Shown: piece by piece, positions 26,133 to 37,412 of the stretch | Numbering within the stretch: the stretch's first letter is position 1 | How the letters are laid out: every line of letters begins with the position of its first letter | Assembly: GCF_016086655.4 (NCBI RefSeq) | Contig: NC_052132.2 | Span: 21,144,805 to 21,208,804, forward strand | DNA: 64,000 nt | Direction: 5' to 3' | Source of the DNA: Lepeophtheirus salmonis | Lineage: Eukaryota; Arthropoda; Copepoda; Siphonostomatoida; Caligidae | Notes under the pieces: model-generated | What the model was told of the DNA's origin: nothing | Seen by the model: the letters and a program-made list of their open reading frames with translations, nothing else | Databases searched by the model: none | Made by a program: the position numbers and the translations under genes

Positions 26133-26281
26133 ATTTTATGGATTTGGAGTTTTGAGTTAATACTTGAAAGACTTTACAAAAGACATTGAACTCTACTTAG
26201 ATCTTGTAAATAACAATCTTCATTGTATTTGGCAAACTTTCCTCCACAATAAGAAACAGAAAAAAGACCAGAGTTAGACAA
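26133..26281 (+). repeat. 149-bp direct duplication, copy 2
   Basis: Near-identical to 19658-19806 (two mismatches, CCTGTGTT against CCAGAGTT). It lies just before a transposase remnant; copy 1 has none next to it. Confidence 0.95.
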
Positions 26282-26339
26282 TTATTTATAACTATGGTAC
26301 TATTCTTCAGTAAGTAGCAAAAGTGGCGAATTGATACTT

Positions 26340-27130
26340 GTGTCTTGACATGGACTTGATTCCATGCTTTGATTACTTTCGACCCGATAGCTACAACTCA
26401 GGACTCAGCTTGGACTCAGAAATGTCTTTGAATCCTATAGAGCGTGCAGAAGCAAATCACACCGCTGTTATTAAACAAATTGTTCCAAAATATATCAGCA
26501 TTCATACGCTGTATAATTGGTTCAATACGTCAACAAACAACGACAATGGGAAAAATAGGCAGTGAATTGCAAATTTTCTCCGCGCCCATAACTCTATAAA
26601 CGAGGTTGTGGGCATGTGAATGCTATGCTGAGCTTGTTTGTAAGGTTAGTAGCCTCATTAAAAGCGGCAAACTCCTCTCTCGGAATACGGGAAGAGGAAG
26701 ATACGATAAGATTGTCACTGAATACTTCTTGACTGGTGTGGGCTTGGAAATTGAAGCCTTGCCAACAAGAAGGATATAATAGAGGCTGTGAAGTCTTTCT
26801 TGGATGCCAACAACCCTAAAGAGAATTACTGATGTCAACAAAACTCAGCACTTAGCCATAATCCCATAACAATTCAAACCTGGTGCAAGGAAACCCTCAA
26901 TGATTTATGGCCTCCAAACAAGTGGCCCCCTCATCATCGGACTGTGGAATTTTGTGTTGAGTTTTGGTGAGAGTAAGGCCTGCACTGTCCCCCACAGTAA
27001 TATTGATTTCCTGAAGGCCTCCGTTGAGAAGGAGTGGACAGATATGTCTAACGACTAAGTGGTCAATGTATTTTGTGGATGTGTTACATTTGGATCTAAG
27101 TTACTAAGATCAAGTTTATATATTATATTT
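26340..27130 (+). mobile_element. maT/mariner-type transposase remnant
   Basis: The first part gives ERAEANHTAVIKQIVPKYIS followed by a helix-turn-helix-like HTLYNWFN (26445-26530). The last part (about 26880-27080) gives WPPNKWPPHHRTVEFCVEFW, a stop, then NIDFLKASVEKEWTDMSND, which matches the C-terminal region of mariner/maT transposases (a segment of the type L-K-x-S-V-x-x-E-W-x-x-M-S-x-D). The middle is too decayed to read, and no catalytic aspartate can be assigned with confidence. No terminal inverted repeats were found. It is inactive. Confidence 0.6.
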
Positions 27131-27484
27131 TCCTATGTAATGTATATATAATCAAAATGACCTTTGATCCTTTTGAATATATCAAAATAATCTATAAATA
27201 TAAACTGTTTTTATGCATTTTTACTTTCGTTTCAAGATGTACAAATAATATAAGTATGTAAACATATTTTTTTTTATTTGGTAACCTGAGTAGTCGTTAT
27301 CTTTTTTAATGTTTCCTTAAATTGATTAGATGGAGTTGCACTATTAAGTATAAATAAACCTTATGGTATCACATTACTTCAAATGACCTTGGAAATGTGT
27401 TTGAAGGCCACATACATCATGTACATAAATTTTATCATCTATGAGCAAATAATCTCTTCCATGCACCTTATTCACTTAGCTAAA

Positions 27485-27615
27485 TTGCCCAGTAAGGAGT
27501 TGTTTAGAACTTAACAACAGCAGTTCATTCGTATTCAACCAATCAAATTTCTAAATTTGAATAGGGGAGAAGAAAAGTAGAAAAATTGATGGCTGACAAA
27601 AAATACATAGGAGTT
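27485..27615 (+). repeat. Dispersed repeat family R2, copy
   Basis: Shares CTTAACAA, AGCAGTTC/AGCTAATTC, AATCAA, GGGGAGAAG and a CTGACAA-AAAATACAT block in the same order with 39045-39150. Confidence 0.6.
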
Positions 27616-30600
27616 ATTAATGTATTAAAACACAACTTACTTTTAGAAATAAATAAAAAATACAATATAGTAAATCATTAGCTGGTTTCGTCAGTTAACT
27701 CTTTCTTATTCAGAAGAGCGGATCTTGTATTTATATATAGCTACTGGAAGTTTTTTTATGTGTCCTTTGCTTTTTGAAAGTTGAGGTTTCGAGGAACAAA
27801 AAGCTCGTTGTATTTTTTTTTTCAAAAAAATTAGTACAAGAAAAACGTTATATTTATATTTCAATTCATACATTTATATTTGTAAATTAATTTATACCAA
27901 AGATACGTAATAATGCTTAGTTCAGAGGAATAAGTTAACACCACAACGATCTATAAATTGATTTAAAGCTTTGATCCGATCTTTCACAATGCATTAATTT
28001 ATTTGTTCTTAATTTGTATCGTTTTTTAAATTGCAAGGGTAGTCCTTTGATGCCTGAACAGCTAATATGGAAGGAATTAAAATGTATAACAAATCAAAAA
28101 ATATTAAATGGGAGATGATTTTTTTTTTTTTTGATTTTTTCATTCTTGTTATTCGTTCATAAATATTTTAAATCTTATTTGTAGTTGATTCATTGAAATA
28201 TATTCCTATTTCAATATTTTAAGACATAAACAATTAGTTACAAAACAAAACAAACCCAAGCTCTATAGCTTACGTACAATTTCTAAAGTCAAATTTGCAC
28301 CGTTCTTGCCAATTTATAGTTAATTTCAAGATTAATTTCTAATTAATTATCATAACTGACATACTTGTATTCTAACAGAAAGTAAATCAAAATTGTATTA
28401 GGTTTTTACAAAATGATTGAGACTACCCCAGTAAGACTTAAATTTAAGAAAAGAGTCATCTCTTGACTTTTTTTTTCAAACGTTGAGTTGTAAAATAAGT
28501 AAGAAAGAGAAACATCAATTAAATATGGGATCGTATTGGAAATGATGATTAACAATTTGAAAATCACGAGTATGGCCTTGATGGTAGGAACATACAAAAA
28601 TTATATGTAAATAATCCATCAACATAAAGAGTCTCAGACTCGGAGATAGCCTAAAAAGATCCCTTTGCTAGAGTTAAAATCTGGAAGAAGGAATTACCGT
28701 TAATTTTGGTACATACTATTTCAAGCTAACATTGACAAATGGCGGCTGATTTTCTTCGCATGGATTCCACGTTCTCGGCCCACGTAAATCAAGGACTTAA
28801 TTGTTGTTACATTGACATCATTACAGTTATTCTATGGAAAGCTCCAGAACTTTTATTCAGCAATCAATAGATAATCTATGATTGAGGATTTAAGTTAACT
28901 GTCATTTTATGAACTCACCCCTGTACATATATGCATACGAATCAAACATTAGAAAAGCCTTTATAATTATGAACTCAAAATAAATCTGAGGAAACCAACT
29001 AAACACGATCAAAATATTAAAGTATTCAAACTAGACTCAATGAAAATATTCAAAGTCTTGGAGATGTGAGCAAAGACTTGAGACTCGATATGGAATTGCA
29101 GTATATGAAATTTTTATTACCTTTGGTAGTTAGTTCATTCTTCTGGTTCAAATCTTGCTTTAGCATAAGATATTGGCTTACAGCTCAACAATACCTAATC
29201 CCATCACAATGATCAAAATTAACCAATTCAAGTTGTTCTGAACACTAAAACCGGAACGAGAAGTAGAAATAGGGACAGCCGGCAAAGAAATGCACCTTTA
29301 AACATGTGAGTTAAAATAATATTTTATACAACTATAAATATGCATACTGTGTAAATATTGTAATTTTTACAATTAGATTGTACAAATTCCAATTCGTATG
29401 TCTTATTAGCCCTTAAGTATTATATTTCATTCTTATTAAAAATATTATGTGAGATCATATTTTTTGAATTACAAATAAAAAATAATCAAATGATCGTAAA
29501 ACATATTTCCTTAAAATTTACAGAATAAATAAAAATAAGGCTATACTTATATAACTAGTATAATAATATAAATTGAAGAAAAATGGATGTAATACAAGAA
29601 TTCTCACCTTTTTTTTTTATAAGGATGTGATATCCACAACGATAATGGACTTTTTGTACGGGCAGGATCTTCGAACTTTCGAGATGTTTTATGATTAGAG
29701 TTATGAATGGGTGGAAAAATTCCGGTAAATTTCCGCAAAGTTTCTGAAAATTTTGACTGAAATTTTGCTTCGGGAATTTTGAGATTTTCAAATGAGTAGG
29801 TTATGTGACTTTGAAATGTTTTGTATACATTTACATGACAGTACTTAAGATTTTTTTTGTCCATACTCGAACCATTAGATACTGTGCTTCTGAGTAAACT
29901 GAAAAATCATTCGTTTTAAGTCATATTTTTTCTTCCCTTCGCTTAAATTACCTTGTTAATTCAGTTAAAAGAGTGAATTCATGGAAGCTGCATAATTAGT
30001 TAAAGAATTATATTCAAGTATATCCAACGTCCATTAATTTATGAAAGAGATTATATGACTTTAATATTACGATTCTTCATTCATAACATTGGCACTCAAA
30101 AATCCACGGAATATTTTAGATCTATTTGATCATTATTTTCGTTGGGTTTGATAAGTTCACCATAAAAGGCATTTTTGATGAAGATTTCTTTTTGGCTATG
30201 ATATATTGGCACTTCACGATTCACAAATTTCAAAATGACATTGTCTTTAAAAAATAAATGATTATTTTAAAATTGATTAAAAAGTGCCACCATCTCCATG
30301 TTATCTTGGGGGGGGGGGGCATTCAGAGATTAAAAATAAATTCAATGGATCAGGATAGAATTTGGTTAATCTGGGCCTTTATACGAGCTGATATGAAAAT
30401 AAGTTGATAATAAAACTTTTTTCACATATTTTTAGTTTTCCGAAATGCCTTATTTGTTGAAATTTAACCAGAGGTCCAGAAGATATGACTATTTCATAAA
30501 ATTGCAAAATAAAGGACTCTATGTCACGAGAACCAGTCAGTTGATTTCAAAAAATAATATTCTTCAAGTTTGAAGGTAAAATCTACATGTAGTACACCTA

Positions 30601-30779
30601 CATGTAGAAATTCTATGAAATTCTGAAAGGGTCTTGCCAAAAAGGTGCCCTTTTTTTGCGAGGGAGTGAGGGTATTTTATTTATTTCGACCAGTGGCGAT
30701 CATCAAAGCCTATAAAGACCGACTATTTAGTGTTTATAAAATATAAGAATCATCACTCTTAGTATAAGTGATGCATTTA
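27616..30779. other. AT-rich non-coding DNA
   Basis: No gene recognised. It contains a weak R2-like copy around 29185-29295 and a G12 homopolymer at 30308-30319. The overlapping minus-strand frames at 29555-29864 show no family I recognise. Confidence 0.5.
30308..30319. repeat. (G)12 homopolymer
   Basis: Uninterrupted G run in AT-rich sequence. Confidence 0.9.
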
Positions 30780-30819
30780 AGATACGAATATTAAATTAAA
30801 GAAAAAGGCAATGGAAGGA

Positions 30820-31600
30820 AAAAATTAAATTAATAAAATAAACCCCAAATGTAAATAATATACTCGTAGATGTACCATACAAAAAGGAACTAACTAAAAA
30901 ACGCTTGAGGTCAGTCTCACTTCCCTGGCTATAGCATAGAGGTATTGCACTCCAAAAATTATTCGATTTGTTATAGAAACTATGTTTAAAAATGTCAATA
31001 TTTGGTTTTGGGATGTAGATGGTGTTTTGAGCAGAGAGTCTCGTTTCGTGGAAGAGGTAGCCTTTATTTAGTTTCTAGTATGGAGGAGATAGGTTTATAT
31101 TTTTTTTTAGAATTAGGTCGAGATTAATACATGTAATATCTATCCTTAATAACTCGTCTATGATACATAGGAGTAAGACCAAATCTTTTGTTTTTACATT
31201 GATAGTTGTCATTTTCTCCCATTGAAGTAAAAAACGACACAAATCTAGCTTGTACCTTTTCTAAGGACTTAATAAGGTAGTTTTTGGAAAGATTACAGAT
31301 CTCAAATCTGTATATTAAAATCTGGAAGACATACATTTTATAAAGTTTTACCATGAACAAAGGGTCACAAGTTTTTAAACTTCATAATTCCAATTCAATC
31401 GTTCCAATTGACCTTCCTTATAATGTAGTTTATATGCCTCTTAAATCTAAGATCACGAGAAATGTAAATTTCTAAATCTAAGTAATCATCTACCGCCTTA
31501 AGACTTGGGTGGAGGAACTCTTTTTCCGGAAAGAAAGAAGTACATATTTATTAACATTTAAATGCATTATCCAAGTAACACTTTAGTTAATAAATTTGTT
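30820..31600 (-). mobile_element. LINE (CR1/Jockey-like) 3' remnant
   Basis: The minus strand gives, in order: AVDDYLDLEIYISRDLRFKR followed by HINYI, then VKLYKMYVFQILIYRFEICN, then SLEKVQARFVSFFT, RFGLTPMYHRRVIKDRYYMY, and finally HSFYNKSNNFWSAIPL. This is the post-RT C-terminal order of CR1/Jockey/RTE-type LINE ORF2: the YLG-type block (DLGV-x-I-S-x-D-L), the Y-K-x-x-V-x-P-I-L-E-Y block, LEKVQRRA, and a closing FFxNRxxxxWNSLP. Several stops and frame changes occur and the catalytic YxDD lies outside, so this is a 5'-truncated dead copy. The A-rich stretch near 30790-30830 may be the tail. Confidence 0.8.
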
Positions 31601-32639
31601 ATAGACATCACCGACAAAGTTTAAATATGAACAACTAGATATATGGATGAGTAGAAATTTTAAAGTCAACGAAACCTCAGAAGTTCCCTTTTTTCTATTA
31701 ATAATAACGAAGGATAAATATTATTTAAAGTATTTAGTAGTCCTTCATAAATACATTGAATAATGAATTAAATGAATAGTTGTGTTTGGATTCCTAAACA
31801 AGTAGAATATTTTGTATTTAAAAAATAAATATCAATATAAATATGCCTTTGCATAGGTCATTTTGCAACTATTACATATCTAATAAAAAATGAATTTCAA
31901 AATTTTTAGAGAGGGAGGATGTTTGTCAGTTAATATTTAAAAAAAAAATAATATTATTTATGAAATCTGAACTCAATTGTTATTCGAAATTAAGAGGTTT
32001 CATTTGATAAAACTTAAAAAAATAAAATATTTATTTTTTTAAGATTTATCTAATTAATTGTGCTAATGTTCATTCATAAAATCGGATTGTTAATATAATT
32101 TTTATAAATCCAAAAAATTGATGAAGGTTTAAACTAAAATTATTGCATTTCATTTCATTGTACAATAAGAAACTATGTTTCAATTTTTTGCTAAGAAATT
32201 TATGTGTGATTATATTCTGTATTCCTGTGTTCAAGGTTGTAAGTATCTTAGATGTACATTTTTAATCAATTTGTCTCCCATTGAGACAGTGATGTATTTG
32301 AGGATAGAAGATTTAATGTAATAAATTTTAGTAAATATATATGTAAAGGTTTTACTTAGAAATATCTCTAAATTGTACATACAATATATCATATTAGTAT
32401 CTTAACGTGTTATTTGAGTATATGAATTAGGGTATTTGGTCAAGTAGGAAATAAAGTGTTGAGAGTGATGTTTCACATTTCCTGTGAAATTGTTGTTCAG
32501 CTAGATCTCAGGAAGCCAGTTTCTAAATTTCGGATTCGCAGAAAATTCTGGCAGGAGATGGTTAAATAATAAATACTAATTTATTCTATAATAGAACACG
32601 GGAGATGTTCTTAGGACTATAGTTCAAAAGTAAATATTT
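31601..32639. other. AT-rich non-coding DNA
   Basis: No gene or named repeat recognised. Confidence 0.5.
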
Positions 32640-32936
32640 CACTCATCTGATCCCGCCTTTCATTGCCTTAGAAGATATTCCAAACACGAAGATTAAGCAA
32701 GCTTTCAGTTTTATATTGGTCGTGAAGAGAAGGATTGATCATCTATCGCGAGGCAAAGGTTCAATAGACTTGGAGATAGAATGGAACATGCGGGTCCAAA
32801 CCATGATCCTTAAGATGGTTGAGGATGATACCTGGATAAGTTTCGATGTAAGACTGAGTTCCATGGATTAATTCATTGTAATGTCCTCACAGTATAAGAA
32901 TAGGTGGGAGATTGAGCGGCTTATCAACAAAGTATA
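32613..32936 (+). other. Unidentified coding-like segment
   Basis: A plus-strand frame without an early Met is open for about 83 codons and stops at 32869-32871; the same frame then stays open for another 21 codons. It gives IPPFIALEDIPNTKIKQAFS, then RRIDHLSRGKGSIDLEIEW, then MRVQTMILKMVEDDTWISF. Composition is balanced (charged and hydrophobic residues mixed) and GC is higher than in the flanks, unlike the random frames nearby. I do not recognise a family. It could be an orphan exon or an old transposon fragment; a possible 3' splice site (TTCTTAG) lies just upstream at about 32614. Confidence 0.35.
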
Positions 32937-33788
32937 ATATACACAGTTAAGCATAAGAACCAAGATTTCCTTTCGTGGCTCCATAATTACATCTCTCAAA
33001 CAATTATAACCATTTACTCCTCCCTTTCCATAATTAAACTTGTAAGTGTTGTTTAGCTGTTGTTTTTTTAGCCAAAACCATGTTAATAATTATGTGTAGT
33101 TTAGTTCATTTGTTCGTTTGATTTAGAAAATTTGTTATTTAGAATAAAGTTATGTTTTTCAGCTTTTAAAAGAAATCAGTATTACATAAAGAAGAATATA
33201 TAATTTTATTTTTTAATTGGTCAGATAGAGTTCCACCAATTATTTTGTTTATTTTTTGTCCGCAATATAATAATAATTGCATTTTTTTAAAATAATATAT
33301 TATTTTTCATTTAGAGTAAATTATTTATGAATTAAAGGTACCAGTAAAAATAATATTATATTTTGATATTGAAAATATCATCTCATTTGTATAAAGTGTC
33401 TAAACTTTATACCGTAGTTCAAAGTGCGTAGTTTTTACCTATCTTTATTGTTGGCTGACAAAATAATGATTGTCATAATCTATTAATGGGATTGAGTCTG
33501 CTAACCTCTTCAAATGTTATATTATAAATAAATGAAGTACTGAACTCTGAAGGAGTTATAGTTGCTTTAAAAAGTGCCCAAGCAATTTTGAGACAAAATG
33601 TAGGTTAGGAATTACTGTGAAACTTTGCCACGGTGAACTCTTTCATTGGTGAAAAGAGAGCGTTGAACTTTGTTGCAATTAAAATATTCAACAAAGAGAA
33701 GCCAATAAAAATCAATTGTTTTCTTAAATATTGATCAGTAATTTATCAATTAATCTTCTCACCAATAAATATCATATTAATATTTCAG

Positions 33789-34005
33789 ACAAGATGAGTA
33801 GATCATCCGCCAGTTTTGAAAAGTTTTGTCAAGTTACGAGTCTTCATGGATGGAAGTTCTTGTCTGCAAAACAGTCTTCAAAGCCTCTACGCTTCGGTTG
33901 GATATTGGTTGTTCTAGCATCTCTTGCTGTTACGATTTTTTTCTTAATGTACTCCATTTTGAACTTTTGGGGATCCACAGTTCAAACGACGCAAGATACA
34001 TCGAG
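33789..34005 (+). CDS. Probable N-terminal exon of a DEG/ENaC channel
   Basis: ATG at 33794. The protein starts MSRSSASFEKFCQVTSLHGW, followed by KFLSAKQ, a basic stretch, and one hydrophobic helix (FGWILVVLASLAVTIFFLMY), then FWGSTVQTTQDTS. The order FC-x-x-(T/S)SLHGW, first transmembrane helix, then T-V-x-T-T-x-D-T-S is what the N-terminus of degenerin/epithelial Na+ channel (pickpocket-like) subunits looks like; the HG pair is a known gating motif of this family. The exon is bounded by TTTCAG (ending 33788) and the donor GAG|GTAAAG (34005/34006), phase 2. No following exon (extracellular Cys-rich domain, second helix) was found downstream, so either the introns are very long or this is a solitary fragment. 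The frame is intact. Confidence 0.6.
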
Positions 34006-34644
34006 GTAAAGTAGGATTTATGTTTTTAACTCTTGGATAAATAATATAAAAAAAAGTTTAATCAAACCAAATTTTAAGTGCTCATTAAATCAAATGATTA
34101 TTTTTTTTTTTATGTGAAGCAATTTTGTAAAATGGGATATAAAAAAAAACACCTTTATTTATTTAATAATGTCTACTGTAATAATATATTAGATTACTTT
34201 TAGTATATTTGTTACAATACACTTACTTTTTGTCTGGTTCCAGTATTAAAATTATTATAAGTATTTAGATACTTTTTTTCAGGGGTTTTTATCATTCAAA
34301 AAAATAAGTATGAAAATAAATATCATAAGCACAAATTCTACTTTAGAATTATGTATCGTAACTATAAACCACTATCTCATTTGTATTGTTTTTGAAACAT
34401 ATCACATTGAAAAACAATTTTCTCATAAGAGTGGTTTAAGTATGTAAACCTTGAAAGAGGTAAAAATAAATATGTAAAAGATATCATCATTTTCTAAAAT
34501 AAAAAAAATACACATAAAACTGAGAAACCTTCACAACTCAGCCCAAACCAAAAAATGATGCTCATAAAATACAAAGAGTAAAAATGATGATTGGTTCTGG
34601 AATTAAAAGTGTAGTATGTCCTTTTTGAGCTAGGAGTGGAATTG

Positions 34645-34800
34645 TGCATCAACATTGGAGTAACTCCAGCCTATATGACCTTGAATTTAGGGAGTGGGAT
34701 CTGTGTTTAATGCCTTCCTCTCATGTCTGCGTGCAGCTGATCTAATATAGCGTCATGAAAACCAAACTGTTCTCTTTGTAAAAATTCTTCAAATATTTAC
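34645..34800 (-). repeat. Dispersed repeat family R3, copy 1
   Basis: Matches 61360-61510: CATTGGAGTAACTCC, GCAGCTGATCTAATA/GTAGCTGCTCTAATA and AAAAATTCTTCAAAT recur in order. On the minus strand both copies read FEEFL, then (E/R)EQ, then a run ending QL-A-M, so the repeat was probably coding. The family is unknown. Confidence 0.6.
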
Positions 34801-34975
34801 AAACCGAAAGGAAATGTTTTATGCATCACTGGAGGAATATCATAAATCTTTTTTATAATAAAGATGAAACAACGTACATATATTCTTGCTATTTTATATG
34901 TAAGATATATTCTTATTTGAAAAGAGTTATGAAAGTTATAATCTTGCTTTTGTTACTTTTGTTGTATCATGCAAC

Positions 34976-35270
34976 CAGTGTTAACTTCGTTAGCTATTTT
35001 CAGTTTCGTCTCATCTTCGTCAGTCATTAGTCTTCGTCATCATTTCGTCAGCTTTCGTCTTCGTCATAGTTTTGTTTGCGTCATAATATTGTGTTCTTCA
35101 AACATCGTCATTGTTTCGTCATAGTTATCTTTTATTTCGTCTTCGTCAAAGTTTCGACATCGTCAGAATTTTGTCTTCGTCACAGTTTCGTCTTCATCAA
35201 GGTTACGTCTTCGCTATGATTTTTGTCAGATTTTCGTCTGTGTCAAAGTTTCGCCTTTGTCAGTGTTACC
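34976..35270 (+). repeat. TTCGTC-rich minisatellite, copy 1
   Basis: About 30 imperfect occurrences of TCGTC/TTCGTCA words, mostly spaced 6-20 nt. It begins with CAGTGTTAAC, whose reverse complement ends the related copy at 38924-38933. A 50-bp core (CATCGTCATTGTTTCGTC, then TAGTTATCTT) is shared with 38815-38865 in the same orientation. Open frames here are repeat artefacts. Confidence 0.85.
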
Positions 35271-35407
35271 TCTGCATTGGAAACAATTTTTCTAGTTCGA
35301 TGTATATTTTCTTAGTAATAAATAACGTTTGAAAAATTTGTTTTTAAAGTCAATATGGGCGGAGTAGGCTCATAACCCACAACCAAATCATTGTAATTGG
35401 CAAAAGG

Positions 35408-35541
35408 AACCCTTATTTGAGACTCTATTTACTTTTTCTGCCAACAAGCCAGGCTCATAACCCAACACCTATTCACTGTTTATTTATATGACTTCTAGAG
35501 TATAACCAAATCTTTTAATCATAATTTTTAATCCATTCGAC
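35408..35541 (-). repeat. Inverted repeat pair IR-2, left arm
   Basis: The reverse complement aligns to 37286-37412: ACTCTAGA(A/G)GTC, AAACAGTGAAT, GGGTTATGA and AAAAAGTAAATAGAGTC in order, roughly 70% identical. The arms enclose the tandem array and the R1 copies. Confidence 0.75.
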
Positions 35542-35569
35542 TTCCTACTGGGTTTGCAAAGGCGGTCAC

Positions 35570-36010
35570 AGGTGTGCCCACAAGGGTGGGCTGGAGGATC
35601 TGTAGCCCTCCCAAAGTTAAGGATTTTTGACTTTTATTAGAAATTTGTTTGTTATTCTGACAAATTATATAGCAGAGCAAAAAAATTTAATATTTACTAT
35701 TTTTTTCCAAAAAATTTAATTATCTCTTTGTAGCTATGGATTTTTCAAATTTAAAAAAAAAAATTAATATCTGCAATTAAACTTTTTAATTTTCTTCCTA
35801 AAAATTAAACTTGATGTAAATAGCTATGGTTTTTTGAATTTTTTTTCTAACAAATTTAATATTTAAAATTTTTTTCCCTAAAAAATTATTTTTTGTGAAT
35901 AGTTATAGATTTTTGAACTTTTTTCAGAAAATTTTAATGTTTGGATTTTTTTCAAATAATTCCAAAAACCAAGCCCTCTCAAAATTTTATCCTGCGGACG
36001 CCTGGGTCAT
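35570..36010. repeat. Degenerate tandem array (~90-nt unit)
   Basis: At least three diverged units, each with a TAGCTATGG-like word followed by a TTTTT-GAA stretch and an AAAATTTAAT-type stretch. The array is bracketed by TAGCCCTCCCAAAG (about 35610) and AGCCCTCTCAAAATTTTATC followed by CTGCGGACGCC (about 35973-36003). It may be the body of one non-autonomous element. Confidence 0.55.
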
Positions 36011-36257
36011 TATCAAGAATGGGGGTACATGCCTAGAAACTTTTTAAGGTCAATTAGCATTTGTTGAAGTTAAAAAGTAAAATATTCAAAATTCGTTAAA
36101 TTTTAGCCCAGGCTGTGAATCTGTGAGACAATTTTTTTTTATAGACATTCTCATTCTTTGTGGCCAGTGTTCCTTTTTATTTGTATTTGTTATTGTAATA
36201 GGCGAATATTTACGCATTTAATTTGTTTGGTCTTCTCTAATTTATTAATTACACTAT

Positions 36258-36551
36258 CCAACAGCAAAAATGGTACAAAAACAGTATATGCTCAATTTAA
36301 TAGAGTTTCCAAATATTCCAAATATGGCATTATTTTTTCTCTCAGTGGCTCGTAGCCTTCGGGAAAAGGCCATATTTTTTTTGGGGCTATTTTTAAAGTT
36401 CAAAGCTGTTTTAAGGCCTCGTCGTGGAAGATAAGGATAATTTATGTTAATATATTTTAAAACTGAATGTTAAAATTATTCTAAATCCATTTTTAAAATG
36501 TCTGCACAAAACTTATAACTCGAGTTATCATTGTTTAAAGTGGAAAATAGG
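36258..36551 (+). repeat. Dispersed repeat family R1, copy 2 (first part)
   Basis: Inverted relative to 11183-11526; begins CCAACAGCAAAAATGGTAC. It continues directly into the inverted-repeat arm that starts at 36552. Confidence 0.75.
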
Positions 36552-36820
36552 TGCTTTTTATTCAGAGGCTCATAGGTTCGAGATGAATAGATTCAAAAAG
36601 TTTAGAATTGGATAGCTGAAAGTATGAACTTTAATTGAAAAAGAAAGAGCCTTCCGAAAAAACGCTATATATCGTTGTCAATTTGAGATAAAGTCACGAC
36701 AATATATATTTCAAGGATAAACCTCATTTTTAAATTGATCTCATAATAAAAGTCCATATTTATTGGTATGCCCCAGCTAGAAGATATAGAAACAAAGAGA
36801 GAGAAAAATAGAAAAAGAAA
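36552..36820 (+). repeat. R1 inverted pair, left arm
   Basis: Pairs with 36965-37193. Shared words include GCTTTTTATTC, GAGGCTCATAG, ATTCAAAAAGTTTA, TTGGATAGC, CGTTGTCAATTTGAGAT and CAGCTAGAAGA. An approximately 80-bp insertion (about 36690-36770) is present only in this arm. Confidence 0.8.
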
Positions 36821-36964
36821 AGATATATTATACAATTTGTTGTAACATATGTCTCAACCTGTACAAATAAATTATTTCAAGTTCCATGGACACAAAATGA
36901 CTCATTGTATACCTGGAATGAGTAAGGAATTCCATAAGACGTACAATAAAGGGAGTCCTCGGAG

Positions 36965-37193
36965 CAAATCCTTTTTCTTCTTCTCTCTCTTTGTCTATAT
37001 CTCTTTTTTTCTCCTCTCTCTTTGTTTCTTTCTCTTCTAGCTGGGACCTAATCTCAAATTGACAACGATATAGAGTGTTTTCGGGACGCTCTTTCTTATA
37101 AATTAAAGTTGATACTTTTGGCTATCCAATGAAATACTTTTAAACTTTTTGAATATATTCGTCTTGAAGCTATGAGCCTCAGAATAAAAAGCA
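36965..37193 (-). repeat. R1 inverted pair, right arm
   Basis: Inverted copy of 36552-36820 lacking its insertion. It includes a long pyrimidine stretch (CTTCTTCTCTCTCTTTG and similar) at 36970-37037, matching the purine stretch of the left arm. The 36849-37040 frame is a by-product. Confidence 0.8.
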
Positions 37194-37285
37194 TATTTAA
37201 CAATTTATAGTTATGGCTCTTAAATGTTTCTAAGGCTGAGCCTCCGTTATTAATGCTGACCGTCTTTTCAAACAAATTAGGAAGT

Positions 37286-37412
37286 TAAATGGTTTATATA
37301 AGTAAAAATTTTAGTTAAACTCTAGAGGTCTTATCAAAAAACAGTGAATTAGCGTAGGGTTATGATCCCACTACGTGCTTTGGTGGAAAAAGTAAATAGA
37401 GTCTTGCATAAG
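37286..37412 (+). repeat. Inverted repeat pair IR-2, right arm
   Basis: See the left arm at 35408-35541. The homology stops near 37412. Confidence 0.75.

Noticed and set aside
29120..29170. GGTTCAAATC, a possible Pol III B box (tRNA or SINE)
   Set aside because: No A box at the right distance and no cloverleaf can be folded; R2 copies elsewhere do not keep this word.
34821..35332. Two plus-strand frames of about 70 codons
   Set aside because: The second lies in the TTCGTC repeat and encodes only repeat-derived FR/QS words; the first is low-complexity hydrophobic sequence next to it.
36849..37040. 63-codon plus-strand frame
   Set aside because: Its second half is the pyrimidine tract of the R1 inverted repeat arm (runs of F, L and S); no protein evidence.
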